DNA of 60,000 nt from Adiantum capillus-veneris (Eukaryota; Streptophyta; Polypodiopsida; Polypodiales; Pteridaceae), in the NCBI GenBank assembly GCA_014529385.2, contig CM043967.1, positions 5,969,001 through 6,029,000 of the forward strand, given 5' to 3'. The translations under genes and the position numbers were made by a program. Positions 45,556 to 57,559 of this stretch are shown piece after piece (position 1 is the first letter of the stretch; each line of letters opens with the position of its first letter). The notes under the pieces were generated by a model. The model saw only the letters and a list, made by a program, of their open reading frames with translations, did not search any database and was not told where the DNA came from.

Positions 45556-46578
45556 TCTCTTGGTGGCTCTCCTTTGTAGGACTCAAGTCACAAAATTGTT
45601 TCTTTTTCTTGGCAAAGTCTATCTTTTGAAAGGCAGCAGCCTTGAGATGTAAATCCCAAAACTTGTTCACATATTTGTGGATAGACTCATGGGAGAGAAG
45701 CTTCAAACTATGCCATTTGGTAAGCACTTTTTCCTTTGCATCACTTGCAAGGAATTGCTTCATGATGGAAACTCGTAGATTTTTCCATGTCTTTGGGGCT
45801 TCGTCATTGTCACGAAGGCTAGTCCAACATTGGTGAGGGCAGATCTTTGGAAGTTCATAGCTACATGGTATAGCATGGAGGATTTTGGAATCCATCATCT
45901 CCAAAGGATGCATCAAACTGCTGAATGAAGGCCAATACTTTGTAAGTGGCACCAAAGGTTCCATAATAGGTTACAAAAGAGATACTCTTTCCCCCCTCTT
46001 TGAATTTCTCGAGCTTTTGGGACCTTCACCATGCAAGGTAATATTTGAAATGTCCTCTCCTCTTCTATTCTCTAGCAGAATAGCTATTGCCTTCATCAAA
46101 AGAGGAGGAAGGTGAAGAAGAAGGAGAAGAGGGTGACCTATTCCTTGCATTTTTCTTCCTTTGTTTCCTCTCTTTCCTTTCAAAGTGACGAGGAGAAGGA
46201 CTATGGGTTTACCGTTTCCTCTTGGGAGGAGTTGGCAACTGTCTAAACTGTCGTTTTTGTGAAGCCATTTCTTCAGAGGAACTTAGGGATTTGCTTCTTT
46301 CTCGTTCTTTGAATTCCTCATCTCTTATGGGAGAGTGTCTTATTTGGGAGTCTCATCAAGAGGCCTCCTAAGCTCTCTCTCCTCTTGGAGAGGAAGGGAA
46401 ATCCCATAAGCACGAAGTTGTTGAGTAACTTCAGCTTGCAAAGCAGGGTTTCCCATAGCTTGCTGCAACCTAGTAGCAAGATAATTAGCAAACATGAGGG
46501 AATCTTCATTAGCACCTTCATGTGAAAAATCAAAGCTATCAATGTTCATTCTACTCTCTTGGTTATTGTTAGCCATGC
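45556..46578 (-). pseudogene. Gypsy gag, element A
   Basis: Starts at ATG 46,578 (MANNNQESRMNIDSFDFSHE), followed by FANYLATRLQQAMGNPALQA, a basic Ser/Arg/Lys-rich linker (about 46,250-46,020), and the capsid core TWKNLRVSIMKQFLASDAKE and VLTKWHSLKLLSHESIHKYV (45.8-45.6 kb). Frameshifts break it into at least three pieces. It aligns with the gag at 57,565-58,491. The intact run gccttgagatgtaaatccc at about 45,639 is the empty site of the insertion found at 54,226. Confidence 0.8.
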
Positions 46579-46828
46579 TAATTAAACTTATGTATAGAAT
46601 TACTTTGTGCTTTGGTACCCTCAAAAACAAAGACTAGTGGAGAGGGTAGGCAAGCCCCGAAAGATTCCATTATTAAGACTATAGTTCCCAATGGTGTACC
46701 TCAAACTAAGTCCTTCCCCATCAAGATAATAGATCCTTGTCCCATTTACCCTATTGCAATGAACATGTCCAACCTTTCATGGAAAACTTAAGGAACTCTC
46801 TTCTTAAGCAAGAAAAGAGAAACCAATA

Positions 46829-46840
46829 GCTTTGATACCA
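46829..46840 (-). promoter_or_regulatory. Primer binding site, gypsy element A
   Basis: The minus strand reads TGGTATCAAAGC, one base different from the tRNA-iMet site TGGTATCAGAGC, two bases from the LTR edge. Confidence 0.8.
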
Positions 46841-46841
46841 A

Positions 46842-47515
46842 TGTAATGGAAATGGCCTATGAACTTTGAGAATGGCGGAATTAAGAGAATTAGAGTGACC
46901 ATTTTTTTGAGACTACTTTGAGAACATAGAGGGTGAATTTAATCAGTGTTGGTAACATAACCATAATACCTAATTAACTTGGCATGAACAATAATTTTGC
47001 AAGAGAGAGAGTTTTGAGAACTTGACAGCAATTGAGGACCGGATATGTGGAGCCCCCTCCCCTCCAATAGGCTTTTGTATTATAGATTCTCCCATCAAGA
47101 GAGACTTGGTACAATACAATCTTTTTGTTCTTTGTGACCTAGGTGATGCAATGAATATGGAAATCTTCATGCATCACGAGCATAACATAAACTTTGTAGA
47201 AGCATTAACCATCTCCGGTCTTAGTCCCAAGGCCTCAAACACCTACAAAGGTGGAGAGAGATAGTGGGGAATGATGGTAGGGAAGAGGAAGAACAATATT
47301 CATAGGAGAACGAATGTTTCTCATTTATCATCACTCTTCTTGCTTGGCATTGCAAAACAACATAGTAATGAATATGAAGAAGATGGAAAGCTTAAGCATT
47401 GAATCATGGCTCTTGGTTGGAATTGCATTCTATATCCAAGAGTGTTGGTGTAGGCTCTCAACTTTTGAACAAGCTTGGAGAAGGAGATGGATCTCTTGCA
47501 CTTTGCACTTCACAC

Positions 47516-47583
<68 letters not shown>

Positions 47584-47835
47584 GGGGGGGGGAGTATACC
47601 CTGCAAGCAAGCCCCCAACTTCCTTGGTTGACCCCCCCTTGTAGCTAATGCTAGAAGATGATTGGACCCCTACAAGCCACATGCAGGTTGCATATCAAGA
47701 ACCCAAGGAAGTCAACCCTAAGGTCTTTAAGCTCCGTTAGGTAGACTTGCTCTTTGATAGACCCTCTCTCATTTGGACCCCTATAACCTTGGCCCTGTGC
47801 TGAGACAGATCCATAATCACATGTCTATATTCTTG
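46842..47835 (-). mobile_element. 5' LTR of gypsy element A, truncated
   Basis: Starts at TGTAATGG and matches 42,805 onward until atgtctatattct (about 47,835), where CACTA-related sequence takes over, so about 1.2 kb of the LTR is gone. It also lacks about 450 bases present at 43.65-44.12 kb in the other LTR. At the place of the GT-rich run of the other copy it has (GA)n and a G run (47,519-47,592). Confidence 0.8.
47519..47592. repeat. (GA)30 followed by a 12-G run, inside the LTR
   Basis: GA from 47,519 to 47,579, a T, then G at 47,581-47,592. The partner LTR has a GT-rich run at this place, so the microsatellite arose after the two LTRs were made. Confidence 0.95.
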
Positions 47836-47899
47836 TAGATTGCTCAAAGAGCACACATTGCCAGCTGATAATGTGATGCCAGATTCTAGAGAGGAATCA

Positions 47900-50580
47900 A
47901 GAAAGATCTTGTGAAACTTGGGGATGGATTAAAATTGTATTCATGCTTGTCCTAACGACTGCATTCTTTTCATAGGGGCATACATAGACATGGAGAAGTG
48001 TCTAAAATGTGATTCCAAGAGATATCAAGTAGATCTCACGGATAAATTTTTTTATAGAAGGTTTTGTGACACTTTCCTCTACTACCTCACATCAAGCATT
48101 TCTTTGAATGTAATTCCATGGCCACCCTAGCATCATGGCACGAGGAGAATAGATCTTCGGATGGTGTGTTGTGGATTCCTATAGATTGCACGGCCTGGAA
48201 GCATATAGACGACACATGACCGGATTTTTCCAGGGAAGCTCGTAATTTGCACCTCGGTTTGGCTATGGATGGCGTAAATCCATTTGGTCAAAAATCAACA
48301 TCTTATAGTGTATGGACATTTGTCATTGTCAATCACAACATTCGCTCGTGGTTGACTACCAAGAAGGGGCACCTGTTTTTAAGCTTGATTGTGTTGGGGC
48401 AATGTAAAGTGAACAATATGGATGTGTGTCTTCGTCCACTATTGAAAAAGCTACAACAATTGTGGATTGGCATAGAAGTGGTGGATATGATCCGACACAC
48501 AGGTCAATGCAATGCTTTGATTAGAGGCATTCTAATGTGGACCATGCATGACTATCCCGGACTAACAGAATGCTCAGGTGATATAAACTAAACCTTTGTT
48601 TTTCTCAAGCTTATCTGTTGTCAACTATATACATGCAGGGCTTCAAACAAGCGGATACAGAGCATGTGTCACATGTGGACCTAGACTTAATGCACGTCGG
48701 GCACCCTCACTGAAGAAGTAAATCTACGAAGGTCATCAAGTGCATCTTTCAGAGAATCACAAGTTACACATCGGTTTTTTGGGAAGACCGCCACCGAGAA
48801 TGTCTGCTCGAGCATGGTTAGAGCAAAAGAAGATGTGTGATGACGGTTTGACCCCAGTGATGAAGAGACTCTCTCTATGGTACGAGTTACCATATTGGCC
48901 CAGACTCATGATCAATCACTTGATCGATCCAATGCACATATTCAAGAATGTGGGTAATTTGCTGTGGGACCACCTCATTGGCAAGAAAGATTCTTTGGGA
49001 GCCAAAATTGACCTCAGAAAATGCGGATTGTATGGAGCAATATTGGCCGTAGACAGCACCGATGGATCGATAAAACTCCCTAAAGCACCATGGATTTTGA
49101 CAGAAGGCCAAGAAGGCAAAGTAAAATAGATCATTTGATCCGTGCGGATGCCCACTGGCGTAATGCACTTCTCTAAACACATTTCACTAAAGAAGGGAAG
49201 CTTACTGGTTTGAAGTCACATGACTGGCATAAAATATGTCACGTTTGTTTGAAGTGGAATATATTATAGTGGTAATTGTATCGCATATTTGTGTGTGGAC
49301 TTTAATACCATTGCTAGATTTTTTTGTAGTTTATTTTACCGATACTCATTGAGTGTTGTTTGTCTCCTGACGTTCATACCACAATCTACAAACCTGCGAA
49401 GTTGGTGCAATGGATTCCCAAAAGGAGATCCATGTAGGTTCCATACTATCTGCCAAACTAAATGATGTGGAGGTTGTATGCATGTTTGAGAAACACTTTC
49501 CTACTACCATGCTAACCATCCAAGTGAATCTTCTTGTTCACATAGTTGATGAGGTGGAAATAACAGGCATAGTGCATTCCATATGGATGTTCTTTTTAGA
49601 ACGTTTCATGAAAACGCTCAAGGGATATGTGCGTCAGAAGGCACGTCCGGAGGGTAGCATGGGAGAGGGTTGGCTCATATGAGAGTTCCTAGTTTACATT
49701 GGAGAGTGGCTAGATGGATTTGATCGTGCGCGAGACACGCTATGGTGAACCATAGATGATGAGCACATATGATGTGCAATCTCGGTGTTGAAAAGAAAAT
49801 GAAAGGAGATCTGGAGGCTAAGATCAATCGGTTTTTCATGCTTCACAACCCATTGATGCAAAAGTGGATTTCACAGTACGAGGATGCAAAGCAAGAGCGA
49901 CAAAGGGCACGAATCGAGTGGAGACGGAGAAGACGACCATCGATGCAGTATCCGACGGGTTGTGAGAGCCTACCAACATTCATGAGCTTAAGATGGTTTC
50001 ACAACCAATTGAAAAGCGCACAACAGGGCGGCGAACAAGTGACTGAGGAGGAGTGGGAGTACTCTCGGGGTTGCACAACCAAGGTAAGTTTGCAATGTAC
50101 GACTCATGGCTTTCTAGATGTTTGGAAGGACACTCATAATCTTTGTTGGTTGTAGTATAATCATACACGAAAGCATGGTGTAAAGGTCGACATTTTAGGG
50201 TGAAATGGATCGACAAAAAGCGTTTTACACAAGATTGTGGAATCATGGTAAAATTCGAACAAGCTAGTCGACGACGGTCCTTTGATGCAGATCCTGTGGT
50301 GGCGGAACTCACTTACTTAGGCACACTACAAGAGATTTTGAGGATCGATTATAGAGGATTTTTTGTGGATTTATTCGACGTGCAATGGGTCAAGATAAAA
50401 ATGGACGGTCACAACGCTATCGTGCGCAGAGGAGAGTCAGGTTTCCTTGAGGTGGACTCAACTAAAAAATGGACCGACCTTGAGACACTTTTGTACTACC
50501 TGAGCATTGTGAACAAGTCTGTAAATATTTAACATCCAACTTTAGAGGACTGGTGGTCTGGAAGCACTCATGTAAGTTAT
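47900..50580 (+). pseudogene. CACTA (En/Spm) tnp2-type transposase with DUF4218 and DUF4216 regions
   Basis: Order of conserved pieces: CPNDCILF...CLKCDSKRYQ (47,942); HLGLAMDGVNPFG (48,250); CKVNNMDVCLRPLLKKLQQLW (48,410); SGYRACVTCGPRL (48,650); GFLGRPPPRMSARAWLEQKK, LMINHLIDPMHIFKNVGNLL and GLKSHDWHKIC (48,770-49,230); DUF4218-like FPTTMLTIQVNLLVHIVDEV and GYVRQKARPEGSMGEGWLI (49,500-49,680); VTEEEWEYSRGCTTK (50,040); and DUF4216-like FRVKWIDKKRFTQDCG with GFFVDLFDVQWVKIK (50,200-50,420). Plausible introns: 48,570-48,638 (ctcag|gtgata to tgcag) and 50,082-50,157 (aag|gtaagt to tgtag). Tnp2 is the CACTA transposase. Stops at about 49,128, 49,681 and between pieces make it non-functional. 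Confidence 0.88.
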
Positions 50581-50599
50581 CTGGCTCTTGTAGGTGGTA

Positions 50600-51475
50600 T
50601 TTCATCCTACAAAATCTGCACCACATTGGTGGTATGTCATAGAGATAGCCCCTCATAGTGCACGGACGTATTAGGGATACTCCTCGCTACTCCTCCGGGA
50701 GTCACCCCAACCGACACTCCTCGCTGCGGGGCCCAGACTCCAGTGGAGACACCTCTCGTCCATACCCCACTTGAGATGCCACGCAAGACCCCTGTCGAGA
50801 CACCCAGGTTCACGCGTCACAGGCAAGAGGGCTTGCCATACTCAGTCAACATCAGCGACAACGTCATCTTGGATAGCGACGGCAAGAAGGTGATCTCGCG
50901 CATGTGAGGCCTTTGCTACAGGTGTTTTGACACTACATACTAAACACTTGGAGTGAAGAACCAAATTAAATCAGCATGCTGCATGACAAGTTTCCCGTGT
51001 CAAATCGAGATGAGCGCTTCAATGAAGACCTGATGAAGGTGCGGATGCACGAGTACTGCAAGCACAAGTGTTCTGATGTGCAAAAATCAATAAAGCATGG
51101 GTGGAACAGGCCAGATTGGCTAGCCAAAGAAGATTGGAAGAATGCAAAGCAAGCATCACATGATAATCCTGACAAGTGGAAGAAACAAAAAGAGGCAGCC
51201 AAAGCGTGCGTAGAGACAGGGAGCTCGCACCACTTGGGGAGCAGCGGGTGGGCATAATTTGAGGCCGAATTTGTAAGTGTTTTTGCATTCTCCTTTAGGT
51301 TTGGTAGTTATGGTTAATTATACTTTAAAATTCTAATATACCGTATTCTTTGTATATTTTGAACAATGGTCGATGACAGGATGTGATGCCACACTGTACG
51401 AGTGCGAGTATGTGGGCAAAAATGGCTTAAATGCTCTTATGGACATTCTAAGTTCTAGCTTCGGCATGGTTAGTA
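50600..51475 (+). pseudogene. Second CACTA protein region (plant transposase-like)
   Basis: After a Pro/Thr-rich stretch (about 50,690-50,900), the frame at 50,976-51,257 reads DKFPVSNRDERFNEDLMKV, CKHKCSDVQKSIKHGWNRPDW, NPDKWKKQKEAAKACVETGS and SHHLGSSGW. A W-containing helix followed by KWKKQ...GSS is typical of the En/Spm-associated plant transposase domain in CACTA elements. A following piece, CDATLYECEYVGKNGLNALM (51,380), may be its last exon. It joins tnp2 in order, as in full CACTA elements. Confidence 0.6.
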
Positions 51476-51565
51476 TTTAATTTTACTCTCTTACATTTGT
51501 TGTATTTGAATGATAAGCTAAAAATAGATTGTTTTGTAATTATATGTTTATACTGATAGAAAGTC

Positions 51566-54225
51566 TTATTTTTGAATACCTCTATGCCCCACATAGGGAG
51601 GAGCATGGGGTTCAAACATAAATTTCTCACAAAGGGAATGGGTAACACATAGCCTATTGTCATGGAGAAGATAACCATCCTGCAAGGTGAATGGTTTCTC
51701 TTGCTTCCCCAAAGCAAGGGCTGGCATTATGTCTCTAAAATCAAGGTCAGTAGGATACTCATCTATCATAGAAGATAGATCATTGTGAGTATCTATAGAC
51801 ACTGCATTAACTTTTGGTCATCGTGAAAGTGCATTGGCCACTTGATTGTGTTTACCAGCAATGTGATCAATATGGAAATTAAATTGTGAAAGAAAATTTG
51901 CCTACCTCATTTGTTTGTCGAAAAGCTTGGTTTGTGTCATGAAATACTTGAGAGTTTGGTGGTCGGTTTGTAGAATAAATGTCCCCAATAAGTAGTGCTT
52001 CCATGTGTCTAGGGCATGTAGAACAACTAAAAGCTCTTTCTCATAAATGCCCAAGACTCATTCATCGGTATTGAGACTTCGGCTCTCATATGCTATGGCA
52101 TGCCCTTCTTGAAGCAAAACTGTTCCAAGGCAATCACCACACACATCACATTGGACCTCAAATGGCTTCGAGAGATTCGGAAGCATGAGGACTGGTTGGG
52201 AGGTAAGCTTCTCCTTGAGCTTTTCAAAAGCATTTTGCTCCTTAGCAGTCCATACATATTTAACGTTCTTCTTAGTTAAGTCATGTAGTGGTCCTGCTAC
52301 TTTAGAGAATTTTGCTATGAAGCATATGTAGAATGAGTAGATACCAATAAAGCTTCTTAGCTCATGTAGATTCCTTGGATTAGGCCATGCTTTTATTACC
52401 TCTAACTTTGATGGATCCATACAGATACCATCTTGAGAGATAATATGACCTAGATATTGAATGTCTTGAAGGAAAATTTTTCTTTTCTTTTGGTTGAGAA
52501 AAAGCTTGTTCTCCCTCAATGCTTGCAAAATCACTTAGAGATGTTGCTTATGTTTCTCCAAAGACTTGGAGTAGATGATGATATCATCAAAGAACACTCC
52601 AGTGAATTTGTAATAAGGTCTAAAAATTTTCTCCATTAGGACGATTGAACGTAGCTGGTGCATTAATCAAACCAAAAGGCATGACTAAATATTCATAAAG
52701 ACCAAACATTGTGTGAACTGCGGTCTTTAGGATATCTTCATCCACTATCCTTATTTGATGATAGCCACTTTTAAGGTCAATCCTACTGAAGTAGGTAGAG
52801 CCTTGTAGCTTATCAAATAGATCTTCTACCCGAGGCACAAGAAATCTATTTTTGACAGTGATATGGTTTAGTGCTCAATATTCCACACACATACAGTATG
52901 TACCATCTTTCTTTTGCACTAAAAGGACTAAAGAACAAAAGGTAGAGCAGCTAGGCCTCACCATCTCTTTGTCTACCAGTTCTCGTATTTGCCTCATGAT
53001 CTCCTCTTGTTGAGCTTGAGAGACTCGATAAGGAGGCTTGTTAGGTAGTGAGCTTCTTGGAAGGAGCTCAATTCGATGGTCATTATCCCCTTGTTTTGGA
53101 GGTAAGTCCATAGGGATATCATTGATGAACACATCTTGCAATCCTTTTAGAAAACTAGACAAGTCTAACTCTTCTTGATTCCTACCATTTACATTTGATG
53201 AAACATTAGGATCTTTTAGAGACTCTTTGACAAAAATCATGTACGCAAAAACTGAGCTCTTCATTGATTTATCAAAAGCAAGAGGATTTACAAGTGGAAT
53301 AGTGCCACCACGCTCACTAGTATCTATATACATCTTCTTTCCCCCTATACATGAAGCAGATTCTCCTTTCAAGGAACTTCATATTGGCAGCCATGCGATC
53401 AAACCATGGTGCCCCTAGGATAGCATCCTCATGTTGGAGAGAAGAGATGAAAAAGTCTTCTTTGTCGACATAGCAAGCCTTCGTTACTCCCAATCAAGGG
53501 AGTAACGAAGGCTTGATATCCCTTGAAAACTGTGTGAGCTGTTACAATATCTCCCATCTCGAAAGCTTGAATGCCCAACTTGGTGGCCAACTCCATTGAA
53601 TGAGCCAGGGTCAAATAAGATAAAGGCATCATGCTCTCTGACCTTTCCCCAATCACAGGAAAGTGATGATCCTTTGCAAGTGAATAGAGCCAGGGTCAAA
53701 TAAGATAAAGGCATCATGCTCTCTGACCTTTCCCCAATCATAGGAAAGTGATGATCTTTTGCAATGAGCATCCTCTTTTAAAGCTTCGATGATGGAAGAC
53801 CTAGGAGTCTCATTGCAAGCATTTTTTCTTGGGGCAAGAACGATAGCCATGTCCTTGATCCCCACACTTGAAACACTTATGGTCCTTGCGAAAAGCTTCA
53901 AGCTCTTCAGGAGAGAGTTTTTTTTTGCCTTTGTAAACTCCCTTCTCCTTGGACCGATTGTTGTTGTTGTTGTTAGAAGTGCCTTGGGAAGATTTTTGAG
54001 CATTGGTTTTCCACTTTGCATAATTTTTGTCTTTGTTTTCCATTGGTTTGACATTCCGTCTAGCCCCTTGATGGAAGTTGATGCATGAAGCAACCATGGT
54101 GTGATGGATTACTTCAGTGATAGAACCAGACCATTGAGAGTTTATGTATTCGGCCATCTCTTTAGGTAATCCCACACAAAATTGTTGCTATTGCTCGAAA
54201 AGTCTATCTTTTGAAAGATAGTAGC
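51566..54225 (-). pseudogene. Gypsy pol and end of gag (element B): knuckle, PR, RT, RNase H, IN N-terminus
   Basis: Minus strand. Gag end with knuckle CFKCGDQGHGYRSC (about 53,880-53,840). Retropepsin FILFDPGS (DPG for DTG/DSG; two copies, see the 85-bp duplication) and DAILGAPWFDRM (53.40 kb). RT: LPNKPPYRVSQAQQEEIMRQ and LVLLVQKKDGT (53.05-52.9 kb), [15 protein letters not shown] and [12 protein letters not shown] (52.8-52.65 kb), VFFDDIIIYSKS (52.59 kb, the FFDD catalytic box). RNase H: FEVQCDVCGDCLGTVLLQEG and AIAYESRSLN (52.13-52.06 kb). IN zinc module ...YVGHRGIQK (51.58 kb), where the element is cut by the CACTA side. Several stops and shifts. The gag part is split by the nested element at 54,226-57,564. 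Confidence 0.92.
53602..53771 (-). repeat. 85-bp tandem duplication across the retropepsin active site
   Basis: gagccagggtcaaataagat starts at 53,602 and again at 53,687, and the two units match to about 53,770 with a few changes. On the minus strand each unit encodes HDAFILFDPGS, so the active-site segment is present twice. 85 is not a multiple of 3, so the duplication also shifts the frame. Confidence 0.88.
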
Positions 54226-54230
54226 CTTGA

Positions 54231-54549
54231 TGTTAGGATTTGGATCATGCTAGCTATGGTGGATGAAAGAGAAACATGGTGCAAGTGTGTGAGTGTGTGT
54301 AAGCAAGGTTATCACTCAAGTGAATTAGGTTCCAGGATAGAATTAGCTTGGACTCATCAACACAATCTTGAGTATTGACTTAGCTTAGCACAAGCTCACC
54401 ATAGACAAGCATGTAGTGCAAAATGAAGTTGTTGTTTATTGATTCAAGAAATGAGCTTTAAGTAGCTCTACAGCCTGCTCCACAGTATGTGGGATAAATC
54501 CACTCTCCTCTCCTTGACTCACACCTTAGGACAAAGCTCACACTTTACA
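54231..54549 (-). mobile_element. 3' LTR of the nested element, 319 bp
   Basis: Plus-strand edges are TGTTAGG and TTTACA. Directly inside, the minus strand reads CAAGGGGAGGAT, the polypurine tract (54,550-54,561). By eye about 8 substitutions separate it from the other LTR. Confidence 0.93.
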
Positions 54550-54782
54550 ATCCTCCCCTTGAGGTTTGGACTAAGACAAGATACTGAAGATGCATGATCC
54601 ACATAGGCTAACAAAATCCACATAGGATGGTGACATCCACACAAGAAAATAAAGTCCACAAAGTACGGTGATATCCACACAGGATGGTAAGAATCCACAA
54701 AGGATGGTGATGTCCACACAGGATGATAAGCTGGCATCCACACAGGAAAAAGTCCTCCCCTACAAGTAGAGAGTCTGCATCT

Positions 54783-55722
54783 TTAAAATGGTTCTTCCCA
54801 AACGCTACCTTCGTCTTTGTCCTTTTTGTCTTCTACTATGTGAGTTGATCCTCTGTCAGGTCTCTTGCCTTCGTTGCTTCTGCTGTTGCTTCTACTGTTG
54901 CTTCTACTACTGCTGCTTTCTCCACTGCTACTGCCTCCACTTGAGTAGCACGGAGAAGGAGGGTGTCCCTTCCTACCACATTTGTTGCAAGGTTTGTTTG
55001 TGTAGCAATCTTTCGCTACGTGTTCTATTCTTCCACATTCATAACACTTTCGTCCGTTTGTAGATGGTGATGGCGAATATCTTCCCCTTGAAGATGTTGC
55101 GATGAAAATCCCTCCTGATGGGGTAAGTGAACCTCTTTGCTTTCTTTCTTCTACTTGGACTGAGTTGATGACATCTTGGAATGGTGGTGCTGGTTCTTTT
55201 TCTTCAAGAATTGTGACTAAGTGGTCATAAGAAGGTGGAAGTGCACTTAAAAGTATGGCCACTTTGTCATCTTCTGGTACTTCAACTTGGATGTAGGTGA
55301 GCTGTGTGACAATGCTCTTAAGCCTGTTCACTAGGCTAGCAATATCCTCCCCTTCAATCATAGTCACTTTGTTAAGCTGTTTTTTAAGACTAACTTTGCT
55401 TCTTTTGGCCCTAACTCCAAAATTACTTTCTAGGACAGGCCTCATGTGCATGCTTACATTCATCTATGAAATGCACATAGTTATCATGCAAAGAAGTGAT
55501 GATAATTCCCAATGCTTGTTCGTCTTTGGCCAAATTTTGTGCACTTGCTATGAGTGTAGATGCCCTAGTGTGTACTCCATCGGGTTCGGCTTGTTGCTCG
55601 AGGGCAGTGCTAATGACAAACCACAAACATTTTTTCATAAGGTAGCCTCTTAATTTCGTTTGCCAAGTGTTAAATCCCTCCCCATTGAATTTCTCTATTC
55701 CCTTGTCCCCCATTTGTGCCAA
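54783..55722 (-). pseudogene. Copia-type gag of the nested element
   Basis: Starts at ATG 55,722 (MAQMGDKGIEKFNGEGFNTW, then QTKLRGYLMKKCLWFVI): the FNG.NF..W......L pattern of copia gag. A frameshift near 55,440 moves to the frame 55,463-54,783 with SLKKQLNKVTMIEGEDIASL, IVTQLTYIQVEVPEDDKVAI, LLSALPPSYDHLVTIL (UBN2-like capsid) and two knuckles: CYECGRIEHVAKDC (Gly-His changed to Glu-His) and CNKCGRKGHPPSPC. A Ser/Arg-rich tail and an acidic end follow. The single frameshift means this copy probably makes no full gag. Confidence 0.88.
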
Positions 55723-55845
55723 TAGACGGGTCTTAGCTTAGGAGACTCTCCTAGCCAGTGTCTGCCTCTTTACACGGTGCACAATTGATGATAGAAAAAT
55801 TTAATTGCAAAATTTTGTGCTTGGTTGCAATAATTTTAAGGGTTC

Positions 55846-55941
<96 letters not shown>

Positions 55942-57205
55942 CCCTTTTTGTGAAGCTCCTCTTCACCACTGTCGCGTCGGTGAAGCCCCTCTTCACAGGG
56001 AGGTAATGATCCTTTGGATGCCTGGTGATGCTTTGAAGAATTTTGATGAAGCCTTTTGAAATTCATCTTTGGTTGCTTTATTTCTTCCACTCGGAGTTCT
56101 TTGATGCCTTTGAGGCTTTGAAAGTTTTCGGTTGCGTTGCTGCAGTTTGGTGGGAGCAGGGCCTTGAGCAAGCTTTGGGCCTCTTGAAGGTGCTCGACAG
56201 CAGGCTGTGGGAAAGGGGGCTTAAAAAAGCCTTAGAGTTTTACTTGCCTTGAAGTCGAGAGCAGCGCGGGAAACGGTGCCTATTAAGGGAAAAGGGCAAG
56301 GCCAAGGGCTGGAGCTCGGGCAGACGTGTGAAGGGCGGCTAATGCCAGTGGGCAAGGCATGCACTTTTCGAGCACGTCAGGCAGGCCGGGCAAGGTGCGG
56401 GCAGCAGGGCACTTTGTTGAGCAGGTGGGGGCAGGCAGGCAAGAACGCCAGGCAGCGGGCAGAAGCGCCGGCAAACGGGCAGCGCGCCAGGAAGTGAGCA
56501 GCGCCGAAAAAAAAAGGCTTCTCTGCGTGTGAATGGTCTCCAGCGGACCCGCCAGAGCTGCAAAAAGCCAATTTGAATTACTGTTTCGGGTCAGCCCACT
56601 ATGCCGACTTGGGTAAGTCCCTATTTGAACTTCAGACCCCACAGCCACTAACGGCCTTTCTAATTTGGGCTAGCCACCAAGCCCCATGGACTTGCTTGTG
56701 GAAAGGCTCCGGAAATTAGATTTTTAACCTCAATTCGGCAGGCACAAACTCACACACACACACACACACACACACCTATTTTTAGGAAATTTTGAGGATA
56801 GCTTTAATGGAGTTCTCGGGCTCGGTTTGCAAAGCTTGAAGGCTCCACGGAGAGCTTGCGTCGAGCACTTCGAGATGAAGTTAATGTTGTTAGGCAATTG
56901 AGAAAATGGAGAGATTAATTGGAGGTGCAAATCACTAGAAAATTGACACAAAAGTGACTTAGAAATGCAAAAAATGGATGCTAATCTTCTCCCTAATCAA
57001 ACCTATCTAGCCATGGAGGGTAGTGGCCTCTTGGGTGTGCCAAGGACATGCCCACACATAACTAGATTAAGGCCTAATTAGTGAGATGCAACTAGTCATG
57101 AAGAATGTTAATGCGCCGTGATAATGAAATGCTAATCGATCTAATGGAGATGCTAATGATTAACACACACTAATGCATAATGAAAATCCTAGCGAGCACA
57201 CCATG
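55723..57205 (-). other. 5' leader of the nested element, with (GA)43 and a GC-rich block
   Basis: About 1.5 kb between primer site and gag. It holds (GA)n at 55,852-55,938, a GC-rich stretch at 56,240-56,560 rich in ggcagg/gggcag words and unlike the rest of the window, and a CA run at about 56,752-56,775. The GC-rich block could be captured host DNA, but its frames look random. Confidence 0.5.
55852..55938. repeat. (GA)43 microsatellite
   Basis: Uninterrupted GA for about 87 bases in the leader of the nested element. Confidence 0.96.
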
Positions 57206-57217
57206 GCTCTGATACCA
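57206..57217 (-). promoter_or_regulatory. Primer binding site of the nested element
   Basis: The minus strand reads TGGTATCAGAGC, an exact tRNA-iMet site, two bases from the LTR edge. Confidence 0.93.
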
Positions 57218-57219
57218 AA

Positions 57220-57559
57220 TGTTAGGATTTGGATCATGCTAGCTATGGTGGATGAAAAAGAAACATGGTGCAAGTGTGTGAGTGTGTGTAAGCAAGTGTG
57301 TGAGTGTGTGTAAGCAAGGTTATCAGTCAAGTGAATTAGGTTCCAAGATAGAATTAGCTTGGATTCATAAACACAATCTTGAGTATTGACTTAGCTTAGC
57401 ACAATCTCACCATAGAGAAGCATGTAGTGCAAAATGAAGTTGTTGTTTATTGATTCAAGAAATGAGCTTTAAGTAGCTCTACAGCCTTGCTCCACAGTAT
57501 GTGGGATAAATCCACTCTCCTCTCCTTGACTCACACCTTGGGACAAAGCACACTTTACA
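57220..57559 (-). mobile_element. 5' LTR of the nested element, 340 bp
   Basis: Same edges as the 3' LTR. It is longer because a 22-base GT-rich segment (gtgtgtgagtgtgtgtaagc) is doubled. Confidence 0.93.
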
